NCBI RefSeq assembly: GCF_015265435.1 | Contig: NZ_JABJWH010000020.1 | Coordinates: 1-64,000 of the forward strand | Reading direction: 5' to 3' | Length of the DNA stretch: 64,000 nucleotides | DNA from: Alloalcanivorax profundimaris | Lineage (GTDB): Bacteria > Pseudomonadota > Gammaproteobacteria > Pseudomonadales > Alcanivoracaceae | Shown: one piece after another, positions 8,245 to 22,017 of the stretch | Layout of the letters: the number at the start of each line of letters is the position of its first letter | Numbering within the stretch: the first letter of the stretch is position 1 | Translations under genes and position numbers: made by a program | The notes under the pieces: model-generated | What the model was told of the DNA's origin: nothing | Seen by the model: the letters and a program-made list of their open reading frames with translations, nothing else | Database searches by the model: none

Positions 8245-8907
8245 CTAAAACAGAAAGTCCCGAATGCGCTCCGCCACTTCCCCCACCTCCCGCATCGACA
8301 AATCCGCCGCGTCCCGATACCCGAACAGCAAGGCATCGATCCACTCCGGCCGCCAATGGGGCCGATCCTCCACGCAGCGCAGGAAATGCAGCCAGTTGCG
8401 CCGCCGCGCCCAGCGCGACATGGACCAGGGCCGCACCTTCATATCCAGCACGTCGATCAGCCCGATGCGAAACCCGTCGATGACGATGTTGCCCGGGTGC
8501 ACCGAGCGGAAGAACACCCCCTGGCGATGCAGCCGCGCCAGGAACACCCCCACCCGGTACATCAACTGGGCGTCCAACTCGCCCCGGGCCAGCAAGGCGC
8601 GCAGGGTGTCGCCGGGCATCGGCTGATAGACCGCCACGGTGTGCGGCTCGCCGATGATGCGATGCAGGCTTTCCACGGTCAGGGTGGGAATGCGCAGGCG
8701 CTCCAGCTGCCGGGCATGGCGCGCGAAACGCACCGCCGCCGGCGACAGCAGCTCGCGGTTGAAGAACCGCTTGCGCCGGAAGTACTTCAGATAACGGCCG
8801 TCGCTCAGCCGTAGCACCTTGATGCCGTGGCCATCACGCTCCACGACCTCCGACCGCTCCATCACGCGCTCCAGTTGCGCGCGGCTAAGAGGGTGGATGT
8901 GAACCAT
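8245..8907 (-). CDS. WaaP/Kdo-kinase-like protein (BUD32-type kinase fold)
   Basis: A 220-residue protein resembling the lipopolysaccharide kinase (Kdo/WaaP) family, a small eukaryotic-like kinase fold. The catalytic-loop motif is FRSVHPGNIVID, and the magnesium-binding aspartate follows in GLIDVLDMKVRP. An N-terminal lobe (KVLRLSDGRYLKYFRRKRFF) carries basic residues that could include the ATP-binding lysine. The usual HRD aspartate of the catalytic loop is not seen (HPGN instead of HxDxxxxN), as in WaaP-like relatives. The ATG at 8907 follows AAGGAG. The substrate is unknown; a role in phosphorylating an envelope sugar is an inference. It is 33 bp downstream of the ICMT-like gene on the same strand. 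Confidence 0.65.
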   Translation of the reverse strand: MVHIHPLSRAQLERVMERSEVVERDGHGIKVLRLSDGRYLKYFRRKRFFNRELLSPAAVRFARHARQLERLRIPTLTVESLHRIIGEPHTVAVYQPMPGDTLRALLARGELDAQLMYRVGVFLARLHRQGVFFRSVHPGNIVIDGFRIGLIDVLDMKVRPWSMSRWARRRNWLHFLRCVEDRPHWRPEWIDALLFGYRDAADLSMREVGEVAERIRDFLF

Positions 8908-8940
8908 CGTTACGGGCTCCTTCAGAAACAACCCCGGGCC

Positions 8941-9522
8941 TCAGTCGGACCGGTGGCGGGTCAAACGGGGCAGAATCCCCCCGGTACGTTCCATGTAATC
9001 CAGATAGCGGTGGCCGTGGCGCTCCAGATGCCGCTGTTCCTCCAGCGGTACCCGCAGCAGATAGGCCAGCGCGAAGGTCACCGCCGCCACCGGGCCGGCC
9101 AGCCAGTTCTGCAACAACAGCAGCTGGGCCAGGGCCCACAGCAGCATGGCGGCGTAGGCCGGATGGCGGAGATAGCGGTACACGCCGTGGGCGCGCAGGA
9201 CGCCGTCGTCGCCCGCCACCGGGCGCCCGTCCCGGCGCGCCCGCCACAGCAGCCACACCGAGGCGCTGCCCAGCAGCAGCCCCAGCCAGGCGACCTCGTC
9301 CAGGAACACGAAATCGGCGAATTCGAACCAGGGCACCAGGGCGTCCAGCAACGGCACCACCACCATGGCCACCACCACCAGCACCCGCAGCACCGCCTTC
9401 TCCAGATCCCGGCCCCGGCGGCGCGGCCGGCGCAACAGCGTCACGCGCGGGTCGCAGCCGTGCAGCAGCAGGCTGGCGATCATCATCAGAACCACGATCA
9501 GTTCCGCGGCGTTCTCGGTCAT
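8941..9522 (-). CDS. Isoprenylcysteine carboxylmethyltransferase-like membrane protein
   Basis: A 193-residue integral membrane protein with about five hydrophobic segments. The C-terminal signature is of the ICMT/PEMT methyltransferase group: [20 protein letters not shown], then [20 protein letters not shown]. In this fold these segments bind S-adenosylmethionine and a lipophilic substrate at the membrane. Bacterial members act on varied substrates and this one cannot be assigned. The ATG at 9520-9522 was chosen because the first membrane helix begins just after it; its ribosome site is weak. It is divergent from prmA across a 121-bp gap and likely co-transcribed with the kinase-like gene downstream. 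Confidence 0.75.
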   Translation of the reverse strand: MTENAAELIVVLMMIASLLLHGCDPRVTLLRRPRRRGRDLEKAVLRVLVVVAMVVVPLLDALVPWFEFADFVFLDEVAWLGLLLGSASVWLLWRARRDGRPVAGDDGVLRAHGVYRYLRHPAYAAMLLWALAQLLLLQNWLAGPVAAVTFALAYLLRVPLEEQRHLERHGHRYLDYMERTGGILPRLTRHRSD

Positions 9523-9643
9523 GGGCGGGGCACACCGAAAAGGGAAAGTAACCTTAACTATACGCCGGCCCGCCCCCGCATCGCCAGCCCCGGCGCCCTG
9601 CTCTATACTGCCGCCTCCTTTTTTCAGCCGCCGCGGAGACCCC

Positions 9644-10522
9644 ATGGCCTGGCAGCAATTGCACATCGCCACCGACCCGGACCACGCGGATGCCTTCCAG
9701 GACGCCCTGGAGAACCTGGGCGCCGCCGCCGTCACCCTCACCGACGGCGCCGACCAGCCGGTGTTCGAACCGCCACCGGGGGCCCGGCCGCTGTGGAACA
9801 CCACCGTGGTCACCGCCCTGTTCGACGACGACGCGGATCCCGAGGCACTGCTGGCGGCGCTCGCCAAACAGGGGCTGAAACCCGCCGACCACCGCGTGGA
9901 AGCGCTTGCCGACCAGGCCTGGGAGCGGGCCTGGATGGACGACTTCCAGCCCATGCGCTTCGGCCAGCGGCTGTGGATCGTGCCGAGCTGGTCCGAGGCC
10001 CCGGACGCCGGCGCGGTGAACCTGAAACTGGACCCCGGCCTGGCCTTCGGCACCGGCACCCACGACACCACGGCCCTGTGCCTGGAATGGCTGGACGGCG
10101 CCGATTTGAACGGCCGCCAGGTGCTGGATTTCGGCTGCGGCTCCGGGGTACTGGCGATCGCCGCCCTGCTGCTGGGCGCGGAGCGCGCCCTGGGCACCGA
10201 CATCGATCCCCAGGCGCTCACCGCCAGCGCCGACAACGCCGCCGCCAACGGCGTGGCGGACGGGCTGGCGCTGTGCGCGCCCGATGCCATGCCGGCGGAC
10301 TACCGGTGCGATCTGCTGGTGGCCAACATCCTGGCCGGCCCGCTGATCGATCTGGCCGGGACCCTGGCCGGTTACTGCCGCCCCGGGGCGCCCATGGCCC
10401 TGTCCGGCATCCTCGCCGACCAGGCCCAGGCGGTGCGCGACGCCTACGCGCCCTGGTTCGATCTCGGCCCCACCCGCCAGCGCGGCGACTGGGTGCGCAT
10501 CGACGGCGTGCGACGGGGCTGA
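9644..10522 (+). CDS. prmA: Ribosomal protein L11 methyltransferase
   Basis: Trimethylates amino groups of ribosomal protein L11 using S-adenosylmethionine. The 292-residue protein has the N-terminal L11-recognition domain ([19 protein letters not shown]) and a class I methyltransferase domain with [17 protein letters not shown], the SAM-binding loop [20 protein letters not shown], the acidic GTDIDPQAL and the catalytic-region motif [11 protein letters not shown]. The ATG at 9644 fits the family N-terminus. TATACT about 40 bp upstream may be its -10. Gene order after accC is as in Pseudomonas. Confidence 0.95.
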   Translation: MAWQQLHIATDPDHADAFQDALENLGAAAVTLTDGADQPVFEPPPGARPLWNTTVVTALFDDDADPEALLAALAKQGLKPADHRVEALADQAWERAWMDDFQPMRFGQRLWIVPSWSEAPDAGAVNLKLDPGLAFGTGTHDTTALCLEWLDGADLNGRQVLDFGCGSGVLAIAALLLGAERALGTDIDPQALTASADNAAANGVADGLALCAPDAMPADYRCDLLVANILAGPLIDLAGTLAGYCRPGAPMALSGILADQAQAVRDAYAPWFDLGPTRQRGDWVRIDGVRRG

Positions 10523-10628
10523 CAGCGGACCGGACGTGGCCCGGTTGGCAAAGGCCGCGTCCCGGTCTTGCGGCGTACCCGGCTTTTTCTGTACAACGAT
10601 CTTCCGACTCACCGAATCACGACATCCC

Positions 10629-11711
10629 ATGGCCGGCCCTTACAAGACCCGCTGTCCGCATTGCGGCGCGCAATTCAAGATCAGCGACGAACACCTCGGC
10701 CAGGCCCGGGGCGCGGTGCGCTGCGGGTCCTGCCTGCGGATCTTCCAGGCCACCGACCACCTGGTGGGCGACGCCGCCCCGCCGGCGGCGGACCGCTGGC
10801 GCCATGCCCTGGACGACGCCCCCGCCGAAAACGACCACGACGGCCTGAAACTGAGCGACGATTTCCTCGACCTGGACGGCGACGATCCGGACGGCCCGGA
10901 CCCGTTCGCGGACCTGGACGAGCCGTCCAACGGCGGCGATGGCGCCGACGAATCCTGGGCCGAGGCCCTGCTGGAGGAACTGGAAGACGAGCGCGACCCG
11001 GCGGCGCCGCCGGCCGGGGCGCCGCCACGCACCGAGCCCCCCGCCACGGCGGCCGCGCCGGAGCGGGCCGAGCGCCCGGCGCAACGGCCGGCGCGACGGG
11101 AAGCAGCCACCGACGACCCGTTCGAATTCCTCAACAGCACCGCCGCCCGCCGGCGCGGCGGCGGTGAACAACCCGACTATCTGGCGCCGCCGCCCAGCGG
11201 TCCGGCGGTGGTGGCCAAATGGGGGCTGCTGTCGCTGCTGGCGTTGCTGGTGCTGGCCGGCCAGTACGCCGTGTTCCACTTCCAGGAGCTGGCGCGCACG
11301 CCCCAATGGCGCCCCTACTACGCCCAGGCCTGCGAGGTGCTGGGCTGCGCCCTGCCGCTGCGCTCCGATCCGCAAGCCCTGCGCGGCGCCAACCTGGTGG
11401 TGCGCAGCCATCCGGAGTACCGCAACGCCCTGATGGTGGACGCCCTGCTGTTCAACGAGGCGGCCTGGCCGCAGCCGTTCCCGGTGCTGGAGCTCACCTT
11501 CCAGGATATGGACGGCAACACCGTGGCTTCGCGCCGTTTCCAACCCTCGGAATACCTGCGCGGCGAGCTGGCCGGCAACGGCGCCATGCCGGTGGCCACG
11601 CCGGTGCACATCGGTCTGGAAATCGTCGATCCCGGGGCCCGGGCGGTGAACTACAACCTGCGGCTTCTCGCCGCCGACCGGCCGGATCCGCGCCTCGGCG
11701 CCGCCCCCTGA
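10629..11711 (+). CDS. Zinc-ribbon and DUF3426 domain membrane protein
   Basis: A 360-residue protein of unknown function. The N-terminus is a zinc ribbon of the MJ0042 type (TRCPHCGAQFKISDEHL then AVRCGSCLRIFQA), followed by about 150 residues of acidic and Ala/Pro-rich linker. A single membrane helix lies at about residues 198-218 (WGLLSLLALLVLAGQYAVF). The C-terminal DUF3426 domain (GANLVVRSHPEYRNALMVDA, LTFQDMDGNTVASRRF) would face the periplasm. It lies between prmA and dusB, as in Pseudomonas. The 106-bp gap after prmA contains GCCGC/GCGGC arms and CTTTTTC, possibly a weak terminator. Confidence 0.8.
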   Translation: MAGPYKTRCPHCGAQFKISDEHLGQARGAVRCGSCLRIFQATDHLVGDAAPPAADRWRHALDDAPAENDHDGLKLSDDFLDLDGDDPDGPDPFADLDEPSNGGDGADESWAEALLEELEDERDPAAPPAGAPPRTEPPATAAAPERAERPAQRPARREAATDDPFEFLNSTAARRRGGGEQPDYLAPPPSGPAVVAKWGLLSLLALLVLAGQYAVFHFQELARTPQWRPYYAQACEVLGCALPLRSDPQALRGANLVVRSHPEYRNALMVDALLFNEAAWPQPFPVLELTFQDMDGNTVASRRFQPSEYLRGELAGNGAMPVATPVHIGLEIVDPGARAVNYNLRLLAADRPDPRLGAAP

Positions 11712-11770
11712 ACCGCTTTTCCGGCAGATCGGGCTTTCCCCCGGGCCTCCGTGTCACTATCATTGTCGCC

Positions 11771-11789
11771 CCCGCGCGGACCGCGCGGG
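11771..11789. promoter_or_regulatory. Strong hairpin in the dusB leader
   Basis: CCCGCGCGG-A-CCGCGCGGG is a near-perfect palindrome followed by CTGTTT. It could end transcription from the DUF3426 gene or act in the dusB-fis leader. TCACTATCATT at 11753-11763 just before it may contain a -10 element. The T-run is short, so terminator activity is uncertain. Confidence 0.4.
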
Positions 11790-11855
11790 CTGTTTGAACG
11801 CCCTTTCAGGCGGACACCTGAGACGGAAATCCTGCCAACCGACCCCTTCATCGCC

Positions 11856-12911
11856 ATGCAGATCGGCCCCTACGTGCTTCCCAACCCCCTGATTCTCGCG
11901 CCCATGGCCGGCGTGACGGATCGCCCGTTCCGGCGCCTGTGCCGGGAATTGGGGGCGGGCCTCGTGGTGTCCGAGATGGTGACGTCCGACACGCGCCTGT
12001 GGAATTCGCGCAAATCGGCGCAACGTCTCGACCACCGCGGCGAGCCGGGCCCCGTGTCGGTGCAGATCGCCGGCGGCGAGCCGGAGATGATGGCGGAGGC
12101 GGCCCGGGCCAACGTGGACCGGGGCGCCCAGATCATCGACATCAACATGGGCTGCCCGGCCAAGAAGGTGTGCAAGCGCGCCGCCGGCTCCGCCCTGCTT
12201 TCCGATCCGGACCTGGTGGCCCGGATTCTGGACGCGGTGGTGGCGGCGGTGGACGTGCCGGTCACCCTAAAGATCCGCACCGGCCCGGACCGTGAAAACC
12301 GCAACGCCGTGGCCATCGCCCGCATCGCGGAACAGGCCGGCATCCAGGCCCTGGCCATCCACGGCCGCACCCGCGCCGACAAGTTCAACGGCGAGGCGGA
12401 GTTCGATACCCTGCGCGCGGTGACCGCGGCGGTGACGCTGCCGGTTATCGCCAATGGTGATATCAAATCGCCGGGAAACGCCCAACGGATACTGGAATCC
12501 ACGGGTGCCAGTGGTATTATGATCGGCCGCGCCGCTCAGGGTAATCCATGGATCTTCCGGGACACCCTGCATTACCTGGAGCATGGCCGGCTGCCCCTGG
12601 CGCCGCGCGTCGACGAAGTGCGCGAGCGGGTGCTCACGCACCTCGACGATCTGCATCACTTTTACGGGGAATACACCGGCGTGCGCATCGCCCGCAAGCA
12701 CCTGGGGTGGTACACGCAGTACCTGCCCGGCGGAGAGCCGTTCCGGCGCGGGTTCAACAAACTGGAAGAGGCCGGCCAGCAGAGGCGGGCCGTTGAGCAG
12801 TTTTTCCTGGAAATCAACAGCCTTGGCGATCGCGTCCGTTTCGGTCGCTATGGCGAGGTGTCTGCCCGGAACCTCTTAGCCCGGAAAAAGAATGGAGCAC
12901 TGGCCGCATGA
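11856..12911 (+). CDS. dusB: tRNA-dihydrouridine synthase B
   Basis: FMN-dependent reduction of uridine to dihydrouridine in tRNA. The 351-residue protein starts [20 protein letters not shown], the flavin-binding beginning of the TIM barrel. It contains the catalytic cysteine in [20 protein letters not shown], the FMN-phosphate segment [17 protein letters not shown] and a C-terminal helical domain for tRNA binding. The ATG at 11856 was chosen over upstream starts because the family begins there. The ribosome site is poor, so the start carries some doubt. The stop overlaps the fis start as ATGA, the classic dusB-fis arrangement. Confidence 0.95.
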   Translation: MQIGPYVLPNPLILAPMAGVTDRPFRRLCRELGAGLVVSEMVTSDTRLWNSRKSAQRLDHRGEPGPVSVQIAGGEPEMMAEAARANVDRGAQIIDINMGCPAKKVCKRAAGSALLSDPDLVARILDAVVAAVDVPVTLKIRTGPDRENRNAVAIARIAEQAGIQALAIHGRTRADKFNGEAEFDTLRAVTAAVTLPVIANGDIKSPGNAQRILESTGASGIMIGRAAQGNPWIFRDTLHYLEHGRLPLAPRVDEVRERVLTHLDDLHHFYGEYTGVRIARKHLGWYTQYLPGGEPFRRGFNKLEEAGQQRRAVEQFFLEINSLGDRVRFGRYGEVSARNLLARKKNGALAA

Positions 12912-13237
12912 CCCTTTCTTCAATGAAGACCGCCGCTGCACGGACACTCACAGAAATGAATACCGCCGAATCACGCAAGCCCCATCTGACGCTGGCCCGC
13001 AGCGAAACCCACGACACGCTGCGCAACTGCGTGCGACGGTCCCTCGCCGACTACTTCAACCAGCTCGACGGCGAGCCGGTGAGCGAGCTGTATCAGATGG
13101 TCCTGGCGGAGATGGAAATCCCGCTGTTGGAAAAAGTCCTGGAGTACACCCGCGGCAACCAGACCAAGGCCGCCGAGCTGCTGGGTCTCAACCGCGGCAC
13201 CCTGCGCAAGAAGCTCAAGCAGTACGGTCTGCTGTAA
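12908..13237 (+). CDS. fis: Nucleoid protein Fis
   Basis: A small homodimeric DNA-bending protein that shapes the nucleoid and activates rRNA and other growth genes. The 109-residue length is close to the Pseudomonas form. The C-terminal helix-turn-helix [20 protein letters not shown] is the family signature. The N-terminal region is variable; an internal ATG at 12956 is an alternative start. It is translationally coupled to dusB through an ATGA overlap and is followed by a strong terminator. Confidence 0.95.
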   Translation: MTLSSMKTAAARTLTEMNTAESRKPHLTLARSETHDTLRNCVRRSLADYFNQLDGEPVSELYQMVLAEMEIPLLEKVLEYTRGNQTKAAELLGLNRGTLRKKLKQYGLL

Positions 13238-13254
13238 GACCGCCCCGGATCATG

Positions 13255-13281
13255 AAGGGCAGTGCCACACTGCCCTTTTTT
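13255..13281 (+). terminator. Rho-independent terminator after fis
   Basis: GGGCAGTG (13257-13264) pairs with CACTGCCC (13268-13275) around a 3-nt loop, preceded by AA and followed by TTTTTT. This is the clearest intrinsic terminator in the window and it closes the dusB-fis transcript. Confidence 0.95.
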
Positions 13282-13358
13282 AGTTTCTGAACCCTGAACA
13301 CACGCACGCCCCGCGTGCCGCCCCCGGCGTGCCGGCGTGACAGCGAAGGTGAGCAACC

Positions 13359-14927
13359 ATGAGCAAGGCCGTTGAACGCGCGCTGATCAGCGTTTCCGAC
13401 AAAACCGGCATCGTCGACTTCGCCCGGGCCCTGGCGGACCGGGGCGTGGAGCTGCTGTCCACCGGCGGCACCTTCCGCGCCATCCAGGACGCCGGCATCG
13501 CCGTGCGCGAGGTCTCCGACTACACCGGCTTCCCGGAAATGATGGACGGCCGGGTCAAGACCCTGCACCCCAAGGTGCACGGCGGCATCCTCGGCCGGCG
13601 CGGCCAGGACGACGCGGTGATGACGGACAACGGCATCCAGCCCATCGACCTGGTGGTGGTGAACCTCTACCCCTTCGAGCAGACCGTGGCGCGCCCGGAC
13701 TGCACCCTGGAGGACGCGGTGGAGAACATCGACATCGGCGGCCCGACCATGGTGCGCTCGGCGGCCAAGAACCACGCCCATGTGGGCATCGTCACCGACG
13801 CCGCCGATTACGCCCGGGTACTGGACGATCTGGAAGCCGGTGACGGCCGGCTCTCCGACGCCCTGCGCTTCGACCTGGCGATCAAGGCGTTCGAGCACAC
13901 CGCCGCCTACGACGGCGCCATCGCCAACCACTTCGGCAAGCTGGTGGGCGAGAACAACCAGGACTTCCCGCGCACCTTCAACCTGAATCTCCGCAAGGCC
14001 CAGGACATGCGCTACGGCGAGAACCCGCACCAGAAGGCGGCGTTCTACGTGGAGCGCGAGCCGGCCGGCGCCAGCGTCGCCACCGCCCGGCAACTGCAGG
14101 GCAAGGCGCTCAGCTACAACAACATCGCCGACACCGACGCCGCCCTGGAATGCGTGAAATCCTTCACCAAGCCGGCCTGCGTGATCGTCAAGCACGCCAA
14201 CCCCTGCGGCGTGGCGGTGAGCCTGGACGGCATCGACCAGGCCTATGACCTGGCCTTCGCCACCGATCCGGAATCCGCCTTCGGCGGCATCATCGCCTTT
14301 AACCGGGAGCTGGACGCGGCCACCGCCAAGGCCATCGTCGACCGCCAGTTCGTGGAAGTGATCATCGCGCCGCGCGTCAACGAGGACGCCCTGGCCATCA
14401 CCGCCGCCAAGAAGAACGTGCGGGTGCTGGAGTGCGGCGAGATCGACGGCCCCACCGCCGGCGGCCTGGACTACAAGCGCGTCAACGGCGGCTTGCTGGT
14501 GCAGGACCGGGACGTGGGCATGGTCGGCGAAAACGACCTGAAGGTGGTGACCAAACGGGCCCCCACCGACACCGAGCTGCACGACCTGATCTTCGCCTGG
14601 AAGGTGGCCAAGTTCGTCAAGTCCAACGCCATCGTCTACGCTCGCAACCGGCAGACCATCGGCGTCGGCGCCGGCCAGATGAGCCGCGTGAATTCGGCGC
14701 GCATCGCCGCCATCAAGGCGGAGCAAGCGGGCCTGGAGGTGAAGGGCTCGGTGATGGCCTCGGACGCCTTCTTCCCGTTCCGCGATGGCATCGACAACGC
14801 CGCCGCCAACGGCATCCGCTGCGTGATCCAGCCCGGCGGCTCGATCCGCGACGAGGAAGTGATCGCCGCCGCCGACGAGGCGGACATGGCGATGGTGTTC
14901 ACCGGCATGCGCCATTTCCGGCACTGA
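13359..14927 (+). CDS. purH: Bifunctional AICAR formyltransferase/IMP cyclohydrolase
   Basis: Catalyses the last two steps of IMP synthesis: formylation of AICAR and ring closure. The 522-residue length is normal. The N-terminal cyclohydrolase (MGS-like) domain includes [30 protein letters not shown] and [15 protein letters not shown]. The C-terminal transformylase includes [27 protein letters not shown] with the catalytic Lys-His, [14 protein letters not shown] and [14 protein letters not shown]. It is 13 bp upstream of purD, giving a purHD operon as in many gammaproteobacteria. Confidence 0.97.
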   Translation: MSKAVERALISVSDKTGIVDFARALADRGVELLSTGGTFRAIQDAGIAVREVSDYTGFPEMMDGRVKTLHPKVHGGILGRRGQDDAVMTDNGIQPIDLVVVNLYPFEQTVARPDCTLEDAVENIDIGGPTMVRSAAKNHAHVGIVTDAADYARVLDDLEAGDGRLSDALRFDLAIKAFEHTAAYDGAIANHFGKLVGENNQDFPRTFNLNLRKAQDMRYGENPHQKAAFYVEREPAGASVATARQLQGKALSYNNIADTDAALECVKSFTKPACVIVKHANPCGVAVSLDGIDQAYDLAFATDPESAFGGIIAFNRELDAATAKAIVDRQFVEVIIAPRVNEDALAITAAKKNVRVLECGEIDGPTAGGLDYKRVNGGLLVQDRDVGMVGENDLKVVTKRAPTDTELHDLIFAWKVAKFVKSNAIVYARNRQTIGVGAGQMSRVNSARIAAIKAEQAGLEVKGSVMASDAFFPFRDGIDNAAANGIRCVIQPGGSIRDEEVIAAADEADMAMVFTGMRHFRH

Positions 14928-14940
14928 ATCAGGGGCACAC

Positions 14941-16227
14941 ATGAAAGTCTTGATCATCGGCGGCGGTGGCCGCGAGCACGCACTGGCCTGGAAAGTGGCC
15001 CAGGCCGAGGCGGTGGAAAAAGTGCTGGTGGCGCCGGGCAATGCCGGCACCGCCCGGGACGCCAAGCTGGAAAACGTGACGGTGGACGTGAGCGACCAGG
15101 CGGCCCTGGCCGAGCTGGCCGAGCGCGAAGGCGTGGCGCTGACCATCGTCGGCCCGGAAGCGCCGCTGGTGGAAGGCCTGGTGGACTACTTCCAGGCCCG
15201 CGGCCTGAAGTGCTTCGGCCCGTCCAAGGCCGCCGCCCAGCTGGAAGGCTCCAAGGCCTTCACCAAGGACTTCCTGGCCCGCCACGCCATCCCCACCGCC
15301 GCCTACGGCAACTTCACCGACATGGACCAGGCCCTCGCCTACGTCCGTGAGCAGGGCGCGCCGATCGTGATCAAGGCCGACGGCCTGGCCGCCGGCAAGG
15401 GCGTGATCGTGGCCATGACCCTGGAAGAGGCCGAGGACGCGGTGCGCGATATGCTGGACGGCAACAAGTTCGGCGACGCCGGCCACCGGGTGGTGGTGGA
15501 GGAATTCCTGGACGGCGAGGAAGCCAGCTTCATCGTCATGGTGGACGGCGAGCACATCCTGCCGATGGCCACCAGCCAGGACCACAAGCGCGTGGGCGAC
15601 GGCGACAGCGGCCCCAACACCGGCGGCATGGGCGCCTATTCGCCGGCGCCGGTGGTCACCGACGAAGTCCACGGGCGCATCATGGACCAGGTGATCCGCC
15701 CCACCGTGGCCGGCATGGCCGCCGAGGGCATGCCCTACACCGGCTTCCTGTACGCCGGCCTGATGATCGGCGCCGACGGCCAGCCCAAGGTGATCGAATA
15801 CAACTGCCGCTTCGGCGACCCGGAGACCCAGCCGATCATGATGCGCCTGCGCTCCGATCTGGCGGCCCTGTGCCTGGCCGCCCTGGACGGCAAGCTGGAC
15901 CAGGTGGAAGCGGACTGGGATCCGCGCCCCACCCTGGGCGTGGTGATGGCCGCCGGCGGCTACCCGGACGGCTACGACAAGGGCGACGCCATCAGCGGCC
16001 TGGACGACGCCGACTCGGACACCGTCAAGGTGTTCCACGCCGGCACCGCCGAGAAGGACGGCCAGGTGGTCACCAGCGGCGGCCGGGTACTGTGCGTCAC
16101 CGCCCTGGGCGACAGCGTGGCCGATGCCCAGCGCCACGCCTATGAGGCGGTGGCGAAAATCACCTGGCGCGACGCCTACCACCGCACCGACATCGGCTAC
16201 CGGGCCGTGGCACGGGAACAATCGTGA
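14941..16227 (+). CDS. purD: Phosphoribosylamine--glycine ligase (GAR synthetase)
   Basis: ATP-dependent joining of glycine to phosphoribosylamine, the second step of purine synthesis. The 428-residue protein begins [20 protein letters not shown]. It has the ATP-grasp core ([54 protein letters not shown]) and the metal-binding [12 protein letters not shown]. It follows purH by 13 bp. A TSUP transporter starts 9 bp downstream and may be read from the same transcript. Confidence 0.97.
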   Translation: MKVLIIGGGGREHALAWKVAQAEAVEKVLVAPGNAGTARDAKLENVTVDVSDQAALAELAEREGVALTIVGPEAPLVEGLVDYFQARGLKCFGPSKAAAQLEGSKAFTKDFLARHAIPTAAYGNFTDMDQALAYVREQGAPIVIKADGLAAGKGVIVAMTLEEAEDAVRDMLDGNKFGDAGHRVVVEEFLDGEEASFIVMVDGEHILPMATSQDHKRVGDGDSGPNTGGMGAYSPAPVVTDEVHGRIMDQVIRPTVAGMAAEGMPYTGFLYAGLMIGADGQPKVIEYNCRFGDPETQPIMMRLRSDLAALCLAALDGKLDQVEADWDPRPTLGVVMAAGGYPDGYDKGDAISGLDDADSDTVKVFHAGTAEKDGQVVTSGGRVLCVTALGDSVADAQRHAYEAVAKITWRDAYHRTDIGYRAVAREQS

Positions 16228-16236
16228 CGGCACGCC

Positions 16237-16983
16237 GTGCCTGAATCGATCCCCCTGTTCCTGGCGGCGGTGGCCGTCGGCTGCTACATCCAGACGGTCA
16301 CCGGCTTCGCCCTGGGCATCTTCGTGCTCACCGTGGTCACCCTCACCCAGGTGGCCTCCATCCCGGTCACCGCCAGCGCCCTCAACATCATGAACCTGAT
16401 GCTCGGCTCGGTGGTGGTGCTGCCCCGCCTGCGCCAGGTGAACTGGCGCCTGATCGCCCTGAGCCTGGCCGGCGGGCTGCCGGCCATGGCCCTGGGCGTG
16501 CTCGCCCTGGGTTACCTGGACCGCAACGCCGAGCACTTTCTGCACCTGTTGCTGGGCGGGCTGATCTTCGCCGCCGGCGCGGTGATGGCGCACCGCCCCA
16601 ACCAGCGCGACACCCTGTCCTCGCCACCGGCGTTCATTGGCGCCGGCGCCCTGGGCGGCTTCTTCGGCGGCCTGTTCAGCATTGGCGGCCCGCCGGTGGT
16701 CTACCAGCTCTACCGCCAGCCGATACCCGCCGCCACCTTGCGCCTGACCCTGGTGGCGCTGTTCTCGCTCACCTCCATGGGCCGCCTCGCCGTGGTCGCC
16801 GCGCACGGCGACCTGACCGGCGACGTGCTGCGCACCGGCCTGATGAGCCTGCCGGTGGTGGCGCTGGCCGCCTGGCTCGGCCGTCGCTACCCGCCACCGC
16901 TCAGCGAGCGCGCCATGCGCCGCCTGGTGTTCCTGTTGCTGATGCTCAGCGGCGCCGCCGTCACCCTGCTGGCGCTTCTGTAA
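16237..16983 (+). CDS. TauE/SafE (TSUP) family anion exporter
   Basis: A 248-residue membrane protein with about seven to eight hydrophobic helices and no large soluble domain. The glycine-rich GALGGFFGGLFSIGGPPVVY, in the second repeat half, is the hallmark of the TauE/SafE family. Members export sulfite, sulfoacetate or related organic anions. The proposed start is GTG at 16237, because the first helix begins almost at once; the ribosome site is weak. The 9-bp spacing from purD suggests co-transcription. In P. aeruginosa purD is followed directly by retS, so this gene and the next look like insertions. The substrate is unknown. Confidence 0.8.
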   Translation: MPESIPLFLAAVAVGCYIQTVTGFALGIFVLTVVTLTQVASIPVTASALNIMNLMLGSVVVLPRLRQVNWRLIALSLAGGLPAMALGVLALGYLDRNAEHFLHLLLGGLIFAAGAVMAHRPNQRDTLSSPPAFIGAGALGGFFGGLFSIGGPPVVYQLYRQPIPAATLRLTLVALFSLTSMGRLAVVAAHGDLTGDVLRTGLMSLPVVALAAWLGRRYPPPLSERAMRRLVFLLLMLSGAAVTLLALL

Positions 16984-18149
16984 GCGCGTACCCCATCACA
17001 CTGGCCGCCCCCGGCCGGTGCGCGGTGCCGCGAAAGCGCCTACAGTGGATGGTCGGTCGTCCTGGGGGGCGGCCCGCGATAACAACAGGGGGAGTTCCAT
17101 GAGCGCCACCGAGTCCGCTACCCGCCACCCGTCCAGTGGCGGCGACGGCGCCGATATGAGCCGGCTGAGCCACTTCATCCCGTTCGACGGCCTGAGCGAA
17201 TCGCACCTGGCGGAGATCCGCGACCAGGTGACGGTGCAGCGCCTGCCCGCCGGGCGGCTGCTGTTCAAACGCGGCCAGGCCTCCGACAAGGCCTGGTTCC
17301 TGGTCGACGGCGAGCTGGATCTGATCGACGCCGGCTACCAGGTGCGGCCGTTCGCCGCCGACGACGACGAAAACTACCTGGCCGTGGACAACTACCCGCG
17401 CCACACCGTCAACGCCATCACCCGCGAACCCGCCACTCTGTACGGCATCGACCGGGACAAGCTGGATCTGCTGATGGCCTGGACCCAGGCCCCGGACCTG
17501 CTGCCCGAGGACGATTCCGACGACCGCGACTGGATGGACGCCCTGCTTACCTCCGGCCTGTTCGCCCAGGTGCCGCCGGCCAAGCTGCACGCCCTGTTCG
17601 TCAAGTTCCGCCCCCGCGAGGTGGGCCTCGGCGAGGTGGTGGTGGAGGAAGGCGAGCCCGGCGACGTCTTCTACGTGATCAAGCGCGGCAAGGCCATGGT
17701 GACCCGGGCCGCCCCCGCCGGCACCCACACCCTGGCGGCGCTGAGCGCCGGACGCTTCTTCGGCGAGGACGCCCTGATCAGCGACCAGCCGCGCAACGCC
17801 ACCGTCACCATGACCAGCGACGGCGAGCTGATGTGCCTGGACAAGAGCGATTTCCAGGCCATTCTGCAGGCCTCGGTAATCCGCCGCATCAGCGAGGACG
17901 CCCTGGACACCCTGGTGCTGGAGGGCGAACGGGCGGTGGTGCTGGTGGACGTGCGTCTGCCCATGGAATCCCGCCACGACACCATTCCCGGCGCCCGCAA
18001 CTTGCCGCTCAACGAACTGCGCCAACGGGCCCGCGGCCTGGAACGGGAATTCCTGTACATCCTGTGCGCGGAAGGTCGACGCAGTGAGCTGGGAGCCTAT
18101 ATCCTCTCCGAAGCGGGCCTGGACGCCCTGGTGCTGGATCGGGGAGACA

Positions 18150-20975
<2,826 letters not shown>

Positions 20976-22017
20976 AGGCGCTGGACTCGGAGAACCCCAG
21001 CAGCAGGGCGATTTCGGTGAGGCTCAGGGCTGGGTCGCGCAGGTAGATGTCCGCCAGGCTGCGGCGCAACCCGTCGAGCACCTCCTGGTAGGGCTGGCCC
21101 TGACGACGCAACCGGTCCTGCAAGGTGCGCGGCGCCAGGCCCAGGTCCGCGGCGACGCCCTCGATGGACGGCTCCCCGGCGCTCAGCCGCCGGTACAGCG
21201 CGGCCCGGGCCCGACTGACCAGATTGCCGTGGGCGTCGAAGTCCGCCAGCAGGGCGCGGGCCTCGCGCTCCATCATGCGCCCCAGGCCCGGGTCGGCGCT
21301 GCGCAGGGGCGCCGCCAGCAACTCCGGCGCCAGGCGCACGCCGTCGAAATCGGCGGCGAAGCGCACCGGCGCCCCCAGCGCCGCCTGGTAGCGCTCCGCG
21401 TCCGGCGGCGCCGGGTGGCGGAAACAGACTTCCAGGGGCGCCGCGTCCGCCGGCATCAGCGGCCGCATGAAGGTAACCCAGCCGGTGATCGCCGCCTCGC
21501 GCACGAAGCGCGCCGGCTCCCCCTCCACCGGGCAGTGCCACTCCAGGCGGACCTCGGTGTCGCCGTCGTGGCGCTCGGTGCGGCCCAGGTTGCCGGACAG
21601 CTTCTCGAAGCGCATCAGCCGGGCAATGGCCTCGTCCAGGTCGCGGCTGGCGAGAATCACGTAGCCGAGCACCTGATAGGAGCGCGGCCGTACCCGCCGG
21701 CCCACCTCGAACCCCAGGCCCGGGTCGCCGCAGGCGTCCAGAATCACCAGGAACAGACGCATCACGTCCAGCAGCGGCAGCAGCCGGCCCGGGTCCTGGA
21801 ACACGGCCGGGTCGATGCCGGCCTGCTCCAGCACCGCTCCCCGCTCCAGCCCGTAGTGGGCGAGCAGGTCCGGCAACACCGAGTCCACGAAAGCGGCCGA
21901 CAGGCTGCGTTCGTCGCCGGCCGCCTGATGCAGGTCGATCACCGCCATGGCGCCTCTTCACTGTGCTTCGGAAAGCCGTATGCTAGCATGCCGTCACGAT
22001 CGCACCGGAGGCCGGCC

